Assembly (NCBI GenBank): GCA_945898015.1
Contig: CAMDGM010000005.1
Location: 58,856 to 122,855 of the forward strand
Direction: 5' to 3'
Source: PVC group bacterium
GTDB taxonomy: Bacteria > Verrucomicrobiota > Kiritimatiellia > CAIKKV01
Length of the DNA: 64,000 nucleotides
Shown here piece by piece: positions 1 through 8,719 of the stretch; positions within the stretch are counted from its first letter, which is position 1, and each line of letters begins with the position of its first letter. Under the pieces are notes generated by a model. The model saw only the letters and a list, made by a program, of their open reading frames with translations. It ran no database searches and had not been told where the DNA came from. The translations under genes were made by a program, and so were the position numbers.

Positions 1-2272
1 ACTGCTTACCGTGCAAACGGGCGAAAGCATAGCCAACTGATGCAAGAACGGAATCGTCAGAGCCGGGCAAGAGCATAAAATCGGAAATAGTGCATAACGC
101 GGCGAGGCGCTCACTCATTTCAGCCTGCATCGGAGCATGCAATTCGCGGAGCAAACGCAGATTTGTGCCGCCGGCAATATCATCGCAGAGATCAACTGGG
201 TATTGCGCAACATACCCATCCCAAAGGAGAAGAGTGGCCGATGCGGCAGGCGTCTTCAGCAGGCACAGCATTGATGGCAGATGGTCATGCAGTATCCGCC
301 AAGAACAGGCACGGTCAAGGTCTTCGCGCGACACTCGAATCAGGCATTTCAGGATCTCCATGCGCGGTAAGCGGTTCGTTTGCGAGACCGAAACGAGCAG
401 TTGAATCCGGTGTGGCGGCGACAAGAAGATATTGATGAATCTGAACGCTTGGACGGGCCTTTCTTCCGCCAGTTGCCGAAATACCGCCAGGCGCAGCGCC
501 GGATTCAGAGCAACCGCGTCCTTAACCATAGAATTAACAGGATTCAATGGCATTTCCCGGTTCCGTTCAACCACTAGCACTATCGCGGCGGAAAGAAGAT
601 CGTGAGCATCATCTTGCCGCGGAGATGCCAGCAGACGACGGCAAAGGCGCTCCAGCAAAGATGAAGAGAACCAACCCTTGGGCTGGGACCGAATGAACGA
701 CGCGAAAATGGACCAATTCGATGGCGACACCATGCCGGACAAGTCGGCGACGATTCGGCGACCAAGCTGGCCCTGCAATGATAAATGGCACATGGCGCGG
801 GCTAATGAATTCAGCGCAGCCGTTGACACGCTTGGACGGTTCAGAAACTGGCCGATGTCCAGGAACGCTCGACAGCGTGACACTACCGTGCCCGGCATAT
901 GACGCCTAAGGCGGTAAATACGCTGACAGCACACCGCCGCGGACTTGGTAACGGCGCGTTCTGGTGACAGAGTTTCGATGAACGAACATAGGAAGGGAGT
1001 GACTTCAGGGCGTAATGACAGACGGTCAATGTTGCGCTCGCAAAACAAGGCACGATCAACGACACCGTAGTTTTGCAGCAGGTCAAACACCACCCTTTGC
1101 ATGACATGGGAAGCGATATCCTCCTGTTTCTTAAGCACTTGTTCGGCCCACTCCAATCCTGGGTAAAGCGATTTCAACAACTTGATCGTGTGGTCATAGT
1201 CGCGAGAAGACAACAGATCCGGCAGCAACCGAATGAGCGATGAGGGGTGTATTTGGAGATATGTGATCGCTTGTTTCGGCAACAGCAGGCCAGACTTCAC
1301 AGCCACAGCTATGACTGTCTCTTTAGCGGGTTCTGTAAGAGTCCAAGCAAGCGCCGCGTTCAAACTCTCGATGCCGTCCGGGATAGGCAAAGCTCCCGCT
1401 AACACGTTCAGATCATCGGCATTGCGTACCTTGGATTCATCCATAACTGCCACGAAATCAGAAATCGCTTCACTGCCATGGGCTGCAAGAATTCCGACGG
1501 CCCGTTCTGCATATCGACAATAAGAAATTCGATTTTGACGATCGGTGTAGGTGTTCAGGGCAAAGCGTCCGTTGGTGTAGCAGTATTCGGGCAAATCAGT
1601 TCTCATGGATTGGGAAAAGCTCGTTCCGGTGATGCGCACCTTAAGGTTGCCCGGTTCACCCTCATAAGTTGAGAAACTCAAACTTCGGCGCCAGAAAAGA
1701 GGCAGACACAGGGCGACGATGTGAATTAAGCGTACCAGCGTCTCGGGATCGCCGGCCAGGTAGAGATGACTGTCTTCCGATGTCAGGATTGCCTGAACAC
1801 AGAAGACCGCCCATCGTCGTCTGGCAGCGTCCTTCAGGAAGGTCAAACTGTCTTGTATGGCAAGGGAAGAGCGCGGTAAAGCCATAGGTTGAGTCATGAG
1901 CGCGCTACCTTCGAAGTCTCTAGTAATCCACTCTACAGATCCCCACGATGATATTGCATCCAATGCCGTAACATCATCCGGGGTGTCAACAATAACGTGC
2001 GCAAAGTAGTTCCCGGTTCGGCCTGTTGTGGGGTCCTGGCCGGACGGAACTGTATGAATCAGCATGCGTCTCGGTTCCGTGGTAAAAGCCAACTTTGCCG
2101 GAGTATTGTAACCGTTGGCCGGGTCAGACGAGTGACGGCTATACCGGAAGAGCTGTTCATAGGACCGCGCTTGCTGCTCGGAAATACCACAGGAAACAGC
2201 ACGGACTTGCCATCCATCGGCGCCGGTCACGCTGTGCCCACCGCGGCATGAAGTGTAGCAAAATTGCTGCAT
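1..2272 (-). CDS. GAP1-like GTPase-associated protein (3' end beyond window)
   Basis: An open frame of 757 codons runs leftward from ATG at 2272 to the window edge with no stop, so the protein is partial at its C-terminus. The start has GGAG eight bases upstream and lies 3 bases after the stop of the GTPase gene, so the two are surely co-transcribed. The N-terminal 140 residues (begins MQQFCYTSCRGG; later RTGNYFAHVIVD) resemble the N-terminal domain of GTPase-associated protein 1 (GAP1-N, type 2), known as the constant partner of a GTPase in bacterial conflict operons. The remainder is long, mostly helical-looking and has no motif I recognise, as expected of the GAP1 middle and C-terminal regions. 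No signal peptide or membrane segment is visible, so it is probably cytoplasmic. The family call rests on remembered sequence patterns and on the neighbouring GTPase; it is fairly good but not certain. Confidence 0.62.
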   Translation of the reverse strand, partial: MQQFCYTSCRGGHSVTGADGWQVRAVSCGISEQQARSYEQLFRYSRHSSDPANGYNTPAKLAFTTEPRRMLIHTVPSGQDPTTGRTGNYFAHVIVDTPDDVTALDAISSWGSVEWITRDFEGSALMTQPMALPRSSLAIQDSLTFLKDAARRRWAVFCVQAILTSEDSHLYLAGDPETLVRLIHIVALCLPLFWRRSLSFSTYEGEPGNLKVRITGTSFSQSMRTDLPEYCYTNGRFALNTYTDRQNRISYCRYAERAVGILAAHGSEAISDFVAVMDESKVRNADDLNVLAGALPIPDGIESLNAALAWTLTEPAKETVIAVAVKSGLLLPKQAITYLQIHPSSLIRLLPDLLSSRDYDHTIKLLKSLYPGLEWAEQVLKKQEDIASHVMQRVVFDLLQNYGVVDRALFCERNIDRLSLRPEVTPFLCSFIETLSPERAVTKSAAVCCQRIYRLRRHMPGTVVSRCRAFLDIGQFLNRPSVSTAALNSLARAMCHLSLQGQLGRRIVADLSGMVSPSNWSIFASFIRSQPKGWFSSSLLERLCRRLLASPRQDDAHDLLSAAIVLVVERNREMPLNPVNSMVKDAVALNPALRLAVFRQLAEERPVQAFRFINIFLSPPHRIQLLVSVSQTNRLPRMEILKCLIRVSREDLDRACSWRILHDHLPSMLCLLKTPAASATLLLWDGYVAQYPVDLCDDIAGGTNLRLLRELHAPMQAEMSERLAALCTISDFMLLPGSDDSVLASVGYAFARLHGKQ

Positions 2273-2275
2273 AGT

Positions 2276-3496
2276 TCACTCCGGTTGCAAGAAGCCAAGC
2301 CGCCAAAGGAGCCAAAGCAACGGATCCTCGACACGAACTGGGGAGGACACGTCTACGGCAACTTCGCCGTCTTGGGGCCTAACACCAAGGCTTGAAAATA
2401 AGAAAAACTTAGCGTTAGCGAATTTCTTAGTCTTATTCAGCAGCGCCTCGGTACCCCATTGGCCGTCAGCCAGTTTTCTCTCGATCTGGCAAGACACATA
2501 GTCGATAGCTTCCTTGTTGAACTTGCCATTATGAGGCGAAGGTAAGAGTCCTACAGGATTAAGATCGGGAAGCAGTTCAGGTACAGCCGCAAGTTCGTCG
2601 AGTTTTGATAACGCGAAAGCAGCAGGAAGTTCGATCTGTTCACTATGTGCTACAAGACCGCGGCTTTCGAACAGCTCAATCATGTTGTTAAGGATCGACT
2701 CGGGTCCCACACGAACAGGTTCCGCGGATGAGTGGTGGCCTGGCGGCAGACGCGCGTAGACGCCACCCAAAGTCAAGGGATCGATGACAAATATCAGAGC
2801 GTCCGCTTGAAGAAGGCCACGATTATGAAGTCCCATGGTATGCGGGTCACCCAAGCTCTCGCCTGCGGAATCAAAAATCACCAGATTTATGCTTCGGCTG
2901 AATCTTCGTTGCTGTCGGTCCCGACTATCGTTCCGCACTTCGATTCGATAAAGCAACGGCTGGCGAATAACGGGATTATCGCCGTTAACCTGGGTACTAG
3001 GCGGCAATCGTCCTTCCCTTGCTACAAAGGCATAGTGATTTTCGAAGTTTGTTCGCGTCTCATTACCTTGCGGCCGAATGTCCATCGAGAGCCGATATCC
3101 ATTACGTTCTAGTTGGTCAAGCATAGCTGCAATAAAAGTTGTCTTCCCGGCGTTTCGTGGCCCAATGACAGCAATGACGATGTGATTCAACCTATGGGCG
3201 TTTGGCGCAAGATCGGAATGACAGTGAGGACATGCCCGTTGACTTGACAGCACCCCACATTCAGGACAAGCAACCGCGTTTTTAGCTCTTCTGAATATTT
3301 TCTCAAACAGCGAATGCGGCTCCGCCGGACTGAATACAACCCCTCGGATAGCTTCGCCACGCCCAAGGTGCTTTGCGAGTTGCGCGTCGTCCGCGGCATG
3401 TTCCGGATTGATGCAGCGAAAAGGCGCATCAGACAACTTAAACGTTCGCAGGCAACAAGGGCACAAACCTTGAGTTAAGAGTTTCGAGATCTTCAT
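2276..3496 (-). CDS. Zinc-ribbon GTPase, partner of GAP1-like protein
   Basis: A 406-residue protein. Residues 12-93 hold cysteine clusters typical of zinc ribbons (CPCC at 12-15, Cys28, CPEC at 77-80, CPHC at 89-92). A P-loop GTPase domain follows, with Walker A GPRNAGKTT at about 112-120, a G3 motif in VIFDSAGE, and a G4-like SKLD. This is the layout of the GTPases that accompany GAP1 proteins in bacterial conflict systems (the double-GTPase/DO-GTPase type). It should bind and hydrolyse GTP and act as a switch; the target is unknown. Start ATG has GGAG upstream and lies one base after the stop of the preceding gene. The next gene encodes the GAP1-like protein, which supports the pairing. 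Confidence 0.75.
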   Translation of the reverse strand: MKISKLLTQGLCPCCLRTFKLSDAPFRCINPEHAADDAQLAKHLGRGEAIRGVVFSPAEPHSLFEKIFRRAKNAVACPECGVLSSQRACPHCHSDLAPNAHRLNHIVIAVIGPRNAGKTTFIAAMLDQLERNGYRLSMDIRPQGNETRTNFENHYAFVAREGRLPPSTQVNGDNPVIRQPLLYRIEVRNDSRDRQQRRFSRSINLVIFDSAGESLGDPHTMGLHNRGLLQADALIFVIDPLTLGGVYARLPPGHHSSAEPVRVGPESILNNMIELFESRGLVAHSEQIELPAAFALSKLDELAAVPELLPDLNPVGLLPSPHNGKFNKEAIDYVSCQIERKLADGQWGTEALLNKTKKFANAKFFLFSSLGVRPQDGEVAVDVSSPVRVEDPLLWLLWRLGFLQPE

Positions 3497-3497
3497 T

Positions 3498-4277
3498 TTA
3501 CCGCAACTCCTTTCCGTTCATTGGTCGTCTAGAATAAAATCGAAGAGGGCTTTTCCCACAAAGAATCGTTTTTTCGAAAGTCACGGCCGGCCAAATGCAG
3601 GCATGCGGAAATCTTCCCAAGAACTCGATCGCGACTCCGTCTCGACACTGCTCTGCGGTTCTAATCACCGTGTTGGATGCGGCGCTGACGTCATCAGTAT
3701 CTCGGGGGTAACGGGTATTTCGAACGGCAACAGCAAATAGCCATCGGTATGTGCGCGGCCAAGCCCAGCGCACTTCTACACACGATCCCTTGAATACCAG
3801 AGGGTCAATACAGTGGGGAGTCAGTGTGAGTTCCCCGAGAGCATGGGTTACGATACTATCGCGAACGACGCCTTGTTGCGCTTGAGACATATAGGACACC
3901 CCCTGTAATCCGGGATCCCAAAGCCGGCAGATTGTAAGAACATCCTGCCTGTTCACGGCTTCTACAAGATCACGCAACGAGCGCGCTTGAGCGAGGCTTT
4001 CGTCCACTGTTTTTAACAACGGCGCGAAGTCTGGGTGCTCCCGACAAAGGCTCTCGTCCCACATGACCGCAACAGGAAAGGGATTGTGTGGTTTGCATGC
4101 TGTCGCTAAATGAATGACTTTTCGTATCGCTTCGCGATGCTTTGCCTTCTCCTCGGGGCCTACAGGACGTGCCGCTCCCTTTGTGATAGTGTTTTCAGGA
4201 TTATCTTGCTCCCGAAATACTTGATCTCGCCGACCTTGCGGCAACGGAAATGGGATTTCATTGGCTAATGTCGTCAT
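3498..4277 (-). CDS. Unknown 259-aa protein of the GTPase/AAA+ operon
   Basis: I do not recognise this family. It is a soluble-looking protein with no signal peptide or membrane segment. The N-terminal half is polar and helical. The C-terminal half is rich in beta-forming stretches with Trp and Tyr (for example VRWAWPRTYRWLFAVAV), which could be a beta-sandwich. Its ATG overlaps the stop of the AAA+ gene (ATGA), and its own stop lies one base before the GTPase gene. It is therefore tightly coupled in translation to both and is probably a dedicated subunit of the same machine. Function cannot be assigned from sequence. Confidence 0.7.
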   Translation of the reverse strand: MTTLANEIPFPLPQGRRDQVFREQDNPENTITKGAARPVGPEEKAKHREAIRKVIHLATACKPHNPFPVAVMWDESLCREHPDFAPLLKTVDESLAQARSLRDLVEAVNRQDVLTICRLWDPGLQGVSYMSQAQQGVVRDSIVTHALGELTLTPHCIDPLVFKGSCVEVRWAWPRTYRWLFAVAVRNTRYPRDTDDVSAASNTVIRTAEQCRDGVAIEFLGRFPHACIWPAVTFEKTILCGKSPLRFYSRRPMNGKELR

Positions 4278-6289
4278 ACCACCCGCCTCTGTTCCTGAGA
4301 TGAAAAGGGGATCCGTTCGTCCACCCCCACCCCTGTTACAACCACTTCGCCTGCGGTAGCACTTACAGACAACTGCATACAGCCTGGATGTGCGACAACT
4401 GCCGTGTTGAGCGCCAGCAGAACGTTGTCACACACCAAATTACGGATACCACGCCCACCTAGACGCAGAACATCCATGTCCTGTTGTGTCAACGAAACGA
4501 GTGCTTCGGTCAACGAGGAGTCAAACGACACCCTACAATTCCGCTCCTCCAGCGCAGATGCAGCAGTGGAATCTAGAAGCTTTTTCATGATACCGCGAAT
4601 GTGCTGGTCCCGAATTAAGTCAAAAACAACGACATTCTGTTCTCCTATACGACCAAACAGCTCCTGACGACCGATTTGGGTGAAGAAATTTCGCACGGCA
4701 GCTTTAAAATGAAGCTGTACAGCGTCATATGTTGCAAGCATCCTGTAGTCCAAAGCTGACCGCTCAACAACATGCTGATCGCCGACACGCTCGGATACGG
4801 TGCATCCGATGTTGCTGGTGAATATTATAACACTATTAGAGAAGTAAACCGTCTGCCCAGTGCTATCGGTCAGTCTCCCCTCCTCCAGAATGCTCAGGAA
4901 CAAATCCCAGATGCGGGGATGGGCTTTCTCGATCTCATCGAACAACAACACGCTGAACGGGCGCTTGCGCACGTGGTTGGTCAGCTCACCTCCCTGGCCA
5001 TATCCAACATAGCCTGGCGGAGAGCCAATCAATCTCGCTTGGCTGTGTTCCTGCTGGAACTCCCCCATGTCAAAGCTCTTAACTGCCTGGATGTCGCCAA
5101 AGAGGACTTCAGCCAGAGCGCGGGCCAACTCGGTTTTGCCTACCCCGGTAGGTCCAACAAACATCAGACAGCCCTTGGGCCTGCTTATTCGGTTATGCGC
5201 GCTATTGAAGGTAATGCCGCCAATTGCCTGCCGTAACACGTTCAGGGCAGATCGAACTGCCGCACCCTGCCCAATTACACGCTTGTTTATCCTTTCGCTT
5301 GCGTCTGTTAAGAGCGTTTGGCCGAGGTTTTTCCAAGGGTTTTCCTTCACACCGTGCCGAAAGAAGTCAACCAAACGAGGCAAATCAACAACAGAAAGCC
5401 CCTCTTCAATTGAACACATCCTCAGCGTTTCCATACCAATATTGGTAAGGCCATCAGTTAGAGTGGCAAATTCGTCCGCCTTTGCGGTGGTTAACTCCGT
5501 CTCCTGGCACCCAAAGAAGCCTGACCAGCGCTGGCGCAGAAAGGCTCGTCGTTCCTCGGCTTCTGGAAGTCCGACCGGGATCAACTGGACACGAGGATTG
5601 TCGACATACATCCATGCGGGCACATGTCCAAGATCATCAGCAATCAAAATCAAAGCGTTCCGCATGCCTTCCAGATGTTGTTTTTCCGGCGTCGTGTTCA
5701 CATGGATCCTAGCTTCAACCATGGTAAGCCGAAGGATTTCCATCCAAACGCGTTCGTCTAGCGAGTAATTCTCATTCCCTGAGCAGAGTCTGTCACTGAA
5801 AGTGATTAGAGCAGCAATAACCTCGTCACTTTCCGCGCTCAGGACATTTCGGATGGCGCTCAACGCCGCTATCACATTACGAGCCCCGGGAAAGAGCCCA
5901 GCCTGTTGACGTTCAGTTGCAAACGCCTCGTTGGGACCGCTTGCTGGTCTTGAAGATCCCTCAGTGGCGCTTCCAGTGTCAAAGCGTGGACCGACAGGGG
6001 GCGCCCCAACTGAGTTGTTTCTTCCGCGGATGGCAGAATTCCGGTCGATCTGCTGGAACTCATGCATCATCTCAGGATGCGAAAATGTGATTCCGTCCGG
6101 AATCGTATGGCTACAACGGATCGTATAACCGCAGGAAGAAAGCGTCTCGTCCAATCCGTCATGGAAGGATAACAAACGTCCTTCCCTCATAAAAACATCC
6201 TTTACGTTACCATAGAGGATTACATGCTGCCCCTGCTTCAGCGCTTTTTCAATGGCCTTCAACCAGTTTGTGGTAACACCGTTGCTCAT
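4274..6289 (-). CDS. ClpB-like AAA+ ATPase with degenerate first AAA module
   Basis: About 671 residues. The C-terminal half is a clear ClpB/ClpA D2-type AAA+ module: Walker A GPTGVGKT at about 379-386, pore loop GYVGYGQGG, Walker B LLFDEIEKAHP, sensor 1 TSNIG and sensor 2 GGRGIRN. The N-terminal half looks like an AAA-type fold without a P-loop; only a Walker-B-like ILIADD near 214-219 is left, so it probably does not hydrolyse ATP. There is no Clp N-domain, and I see no ClpP-docking loop, which suggests an unfoldase or remodeller rather than a protease subunit. The start chosen here has AGGAG nine bases upstream. A start 18 bases further up (6307) would overlap the previous stop as ATGA and is also possible. 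It probably remodels the other operon proteins or their targets. Confidence 0.85.
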   Translation of the reverse strand: MSNGVTTNWLKAIEKALKQGQHVILYGNVKDVFMREGRLLSFHDGLDETLSSCGYTIRCSHTIPDGITFSHPEMMHEFQQIDRNSAIRGRNNSVGAPPVGPRFDTGSATEGSSRPASGPNEAFATERQQAGLFPGARNVIAALSAIRNVLSAESDEVIAALITFSDRLCSGNENYSLDERVWMEILRLTMVEARIHVNTTPEKQHLEGMRNALILIADDLGHVPAWMYVDNPRVQLIPVGLPEAEERRAFLRQRWSGFFGCQETELTTAKADEFATLTDGLTNIGMETLRMCSIEEGLSVVDLPRLVDFFRHGVKENPWKNLGQTLLTDASERINKRVIGQGAAVRSALNVLRQAIGGITFNSAHNRISRPKGCLMFVGPTGVGKTELARALAEVLFGDIQAVKSFDMGEFQQEHSQARLIGSPPGYVGYGQGGELTNHVRKRPFSVLLFDEIEKAHPRIWDLFLSILEEGRLTDSTGQTVYFSNSVIIFTSNIGCTVSERVGDQHVVERSALDYRMLATYDAVQLHFKAAVRNFFTQIGRQELFGRIGEQNVVVFDLIRDQHIRGIMKKLLDSTAASALEERNCRVSFDSSLTEALVSLTQQDMDVLRLGGRGIRNLVCDNVLLALNTAVVAHPGCMQLSVSATAGEVVVTGVGVDERIPFSSQEQRRVV

Positions 6290-6303
6290 ACTTAACTCCT
6301 CTC

Positions 6304-7593
6304 TCATCCCGCACTCATTTTACGTCCTGTTTGCGCGATAACATCCACTTGTGAGACATTCAGTGGTTTCCCTTCCCAGGAAAGATCTTCCATGTTGATG
6401 CCGAAATCTGTTTCTAGTTGCTTGTGGAGAGCCAAAATTGCGGATTCGGCTTCAGGGCATTCCTGCGTAACCTTAGAGCCGGGCCCCGGCGTAAGCACTC
6501 GTGATGTGCCATCAACCTCATAACGAACACGTCCTTGACGCTGAATTCCTATCTGTAGTGAACGTTGATCGGAACGCATAGCCTGAATAATAACATCCGA
6601 ATTCGGGTCGTCCGAAAGGAGACATGGTCTATCAGTGTAGAAGCCTTGTTCATTGAGGACAGCGATGACCGAACTGGTGATGTAACGCCGCTGGGCTTCC
6701 TCTTCTTCCCGCTTGACTGCTTCGGAGCTAAGACGTTCCAGATCCGTGTGAACCTGCTGTAGTATTGCCGATGCGACATCCCATGCTTCACGCTCGATAG
6801 CGTCCGAAGCCTCTCTCATTTTTATTGATTGTCCATCCACTTCGTGCCTCCGCCATGCCGTTACAATCCGGTCATCACATGCCGAACGAAAAAGAACCTC
6901 CGTCTTGTGATATTCATCCCTGGCAGTTTGATGCTTTTCGAGCCATTCATGCTCGGCCTGCAAGACTCGTTTCCTATGACGATCCGACAATGCAATTGCG
7001 GTTTTAGCTCCTTCAATGGCATCGCCATACAGCTCATCACCGATTGCGGTCTTAATGCGGCATATCAGCGCCTGAATTTCCTTGGCGCCAGACGGATCGA
7101 ACTTAGAGGCCAACTGAGGATCTGTCTCGGCAAGTTTTCGATCAACTGACGACAAAGCTTCAACAGCTTCGGCATGTTGTCTTTTCAATTCTTGACGGGA
7201 CCGTTCGGCAAGTTCTTCATTCTGAGCGAAATAGACAATGCGCTGAACAGCTGTTTTGGCGCCTTCCATCTGGTGACGAACCGATTCCAAAACACTCAGT
7301 TCATGGGCGTCTTCTGCCGCTTTTGTCAACACCTCCAAATCAGTCAACTGTTCCAATCCGGAAGTCCATTGCCCGTAAGATGCTTGACGATGCTTACAAA
7401 TCGATATCGCAAAAGCACGAATGTCTTTTAACAAACTGGCCCGTGTAGAAAGAACCTGCTGACGATGTATTTCCTCAACTCGTCGCCTGCTTCGCTCTGC
7501 TTCTGCAGCACGGTGTTGTTGGACAACTGTATTGATGCCTTCCGCAATATTAGTTGCGATATCTGCAGCACTGTATTTTGGTGATCCACTCAT
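6304..7593 (-). CDS. Long coiled-coil protein of the AAA+/GTPase operon
   Basis: 429 residues, unknown family. Residues 20-300 are strongly charged and heptad-like (many E, R, Q, A), predicting a long coiled coil. The last 120 residues form a separate, more globular region. There is no signal peptide or transmembrane segment. The start has a strong GGAGGAG Shine-Dalgarno, and the stop overlaps an alternative ATG of the AAA+ gene, so the two are coupled. A scaffold, adaptor or substrate of the ClpB-like ATPase is plausible, but this is inference from position and shape only. Confidence 0.7.
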   Translation of the reverse strand: MSGSPKYSAADIATNIAEGINTVVQQHRAAEAERSRRRVEEIHRQQVLSTRASLLKDIRAFAISICKHRQASYGQWTSGLEQLTDLEVLTKAAEDAHELSVLESVRHQMEGAKTAVQRIVYFAQNEELAERSRQELKRQHAEAVEALSSVDRKLAETDPQLASKFDPSGAKEIQALICRIKTAIGDELYGDAIEGAKTAIALSDRHRKRVLQAEHEWLEKHQTARDEYHKTEVLFRSACDDRIVTAWRRHEVDGQSIKMREASDAIEREAWDVASAILQQVHTDLERLSSEAVKREEEEAQRRYITSSVIAVLNEQGFYTDRPCLLSDDPNSDVIIQAMRSDQRSLQIGIQRQGRVRYEVDGTSRVLTPGPGSKVTQECPEAESAILALHKQLETDFGINMEDLSWEGKPLNVSQVDVIAQTGRKMSAG

Positions 7594-7612
7594 TCTTCTC
7601 CTCCATCTTTAT

Positions 7613-8254
7613 CTAGCTTAGACACTTGAGTCGGATTTGCCTCAACCCCAGTCCTTTCTCAAATCGCTCTCGAAAACCTGGCGGAGGGATGCCCATCCAA
7701 ATGACAGTGCCGTCTTTTCCAACCTGAACATCCAGGCAAAAGGTATCGTCGTCGAGCTGATCCGCCAGACGCGCATAACGTGGGGTCAAGAAATGCACAC
7801 ACTGATTGTCTGAACCTCGCCAGCGCTTTGCCGTTGCACGCTCGATAATAAAGGGACCATCTACCAGAATATCGAGATGGGCGAGGAGGTCTTTCTGATC
7901 GGCTTTCCCAAATTCCCGAAGGTACTGCAGCGTAAAGCCGGTGTATGCCATGATCGAAAGAGGACGCCGGCGCTGGATAAGCTTGATCAATAAGGCAAGT
8001 GGTCCGGATTGAAGGAACGGTTCCCCTCCAGATAGGGTTACCCCTTCGATGGGTATGAGCGAAGATATGTGTGCAGCGATATCTTCGACCGGAATATTAT
8101 ACCCGCCGGAAGGATTTTGTTTTTCGGGAGCAATGCATCCGGGACAGCCTCGTTCACATCCCTGCACCCAAACGACTGCACGAACACCCGGACCCAGTGT
8201 CGTACAGGTGTCGGCGACACCCGCAACCCTCAACATGGCACCATCTTGACTCAT
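7613..8254 (-). CDS. Radical SAM protein, NrdG/activase-like
   Basis: 213 residues. The N-terminus has the CxxxCxxC cluster (CERGCPGC, Cys33/37/40) that holds the [4Fe-4S] cluster, preceded by VVWVQGC as in anaerobic ribonucleotide reductase activases. A GGEP motif at 76-79 binds SAM methionine. The length and single-cluster layout fit glycyl-radical activating enzymes of the NrdG type. No glycyl-radical enzyme is present in the window, so the substrate is unknown. The gene starts two bases after the stop of the Ub-like gene and lies inside the conflict-like operon, so it probably serves that system rather than nucleotide metabolism. Confidence 0.85.
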   Translation of the reverse strand: MSQDGAMLRVAGVADTCTTLGPGVRAVVWVQGCERGCPGCIAPEKQNPSGGYNIPVEDIAAHISSLIPIEGVTLSGGEPFLQSGPLALLIKLIQRRRPLSIMAYTGFTLQYLREFGKADQKDLLAHLDILVDGPFIIERATAKRWRGSDNQCVHFLTPRYARLADQLDDDTFCLDVQVGKDGTVIWMGIPPPGFRERFEKGLGLRQIRLKCLS

Positions 8255-8256
8255 AG

Positions 8257-8586
8257 CTATGCGCCCTCACTTCTCGTGGCCGCTCTCTCCGTGATGGTTC
8301 CGTCATTAGCGATCGAAGTGACATTCTGAAGCGGCAGGTCCAACTGCGTTGTGTTTGTAGGCGATGACAGATAAATCTTTCCTTTATGGTTCACTACGTC
8401 GAGCAGACGCCGTTTGGATCGTGAGATGGCAGGACCCTTACGAGTCAGAGCTATTGTGTACCAGTCAGGGCATCCCGCAGCACAAGCCAGCTCAGTAAAA
8501 GTAGTGGTGGTTGTCACGGTAAATGGCATGGTCGTCCCTTTGCTTGGCACGATAACCGTTATCATTTTTGAGTCTCTTCGGCTCAT
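8257..8586 (-). CDS. Small protein with a possible ubiquitin-like beta-grasp fold
   Basis: 109 residues; a second start at 8565 (MITVIVPS) is equally possible. From that Met the pattern of strand, turn, strand (MITVIVPSKGTTMPFTVT), helix (FTELACAAG), then WYTIALTRKG and a final strand GKIYLSSP follows the order and spacing of ubiquitin-like domains. The protein continues about 30 residues past the domain and ends in EGA, not a di-glycine, so conjugation is not evident. It is followed within three bases by the radical-SAM gene. The fold is inferred from pattern alone. Confidence 0.55.
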   Translation of the reverse strand: MSRRDSKMITVIVPSKGTTMPFTVTTTTTFTELACAAGCPDWYTIALTRKGPAISRSKRRLLDVVNHKGKIYLSSPTNTTQLDLPLQNVTSIANDGTITERAATRSEGA

Positions 8587-8719
8587 TTCCGCTACCGCTG
8601 ATTTTTAGATCTCGGTTCACCAATTCGTCGCTCGCCTGTATGCTCGAAGAACATCTCGCGCATCTACCTATGTGCGTACTGTCTCGAATTTGAATGCAAA
8701 TGGTTCTCTTCCCCACATT

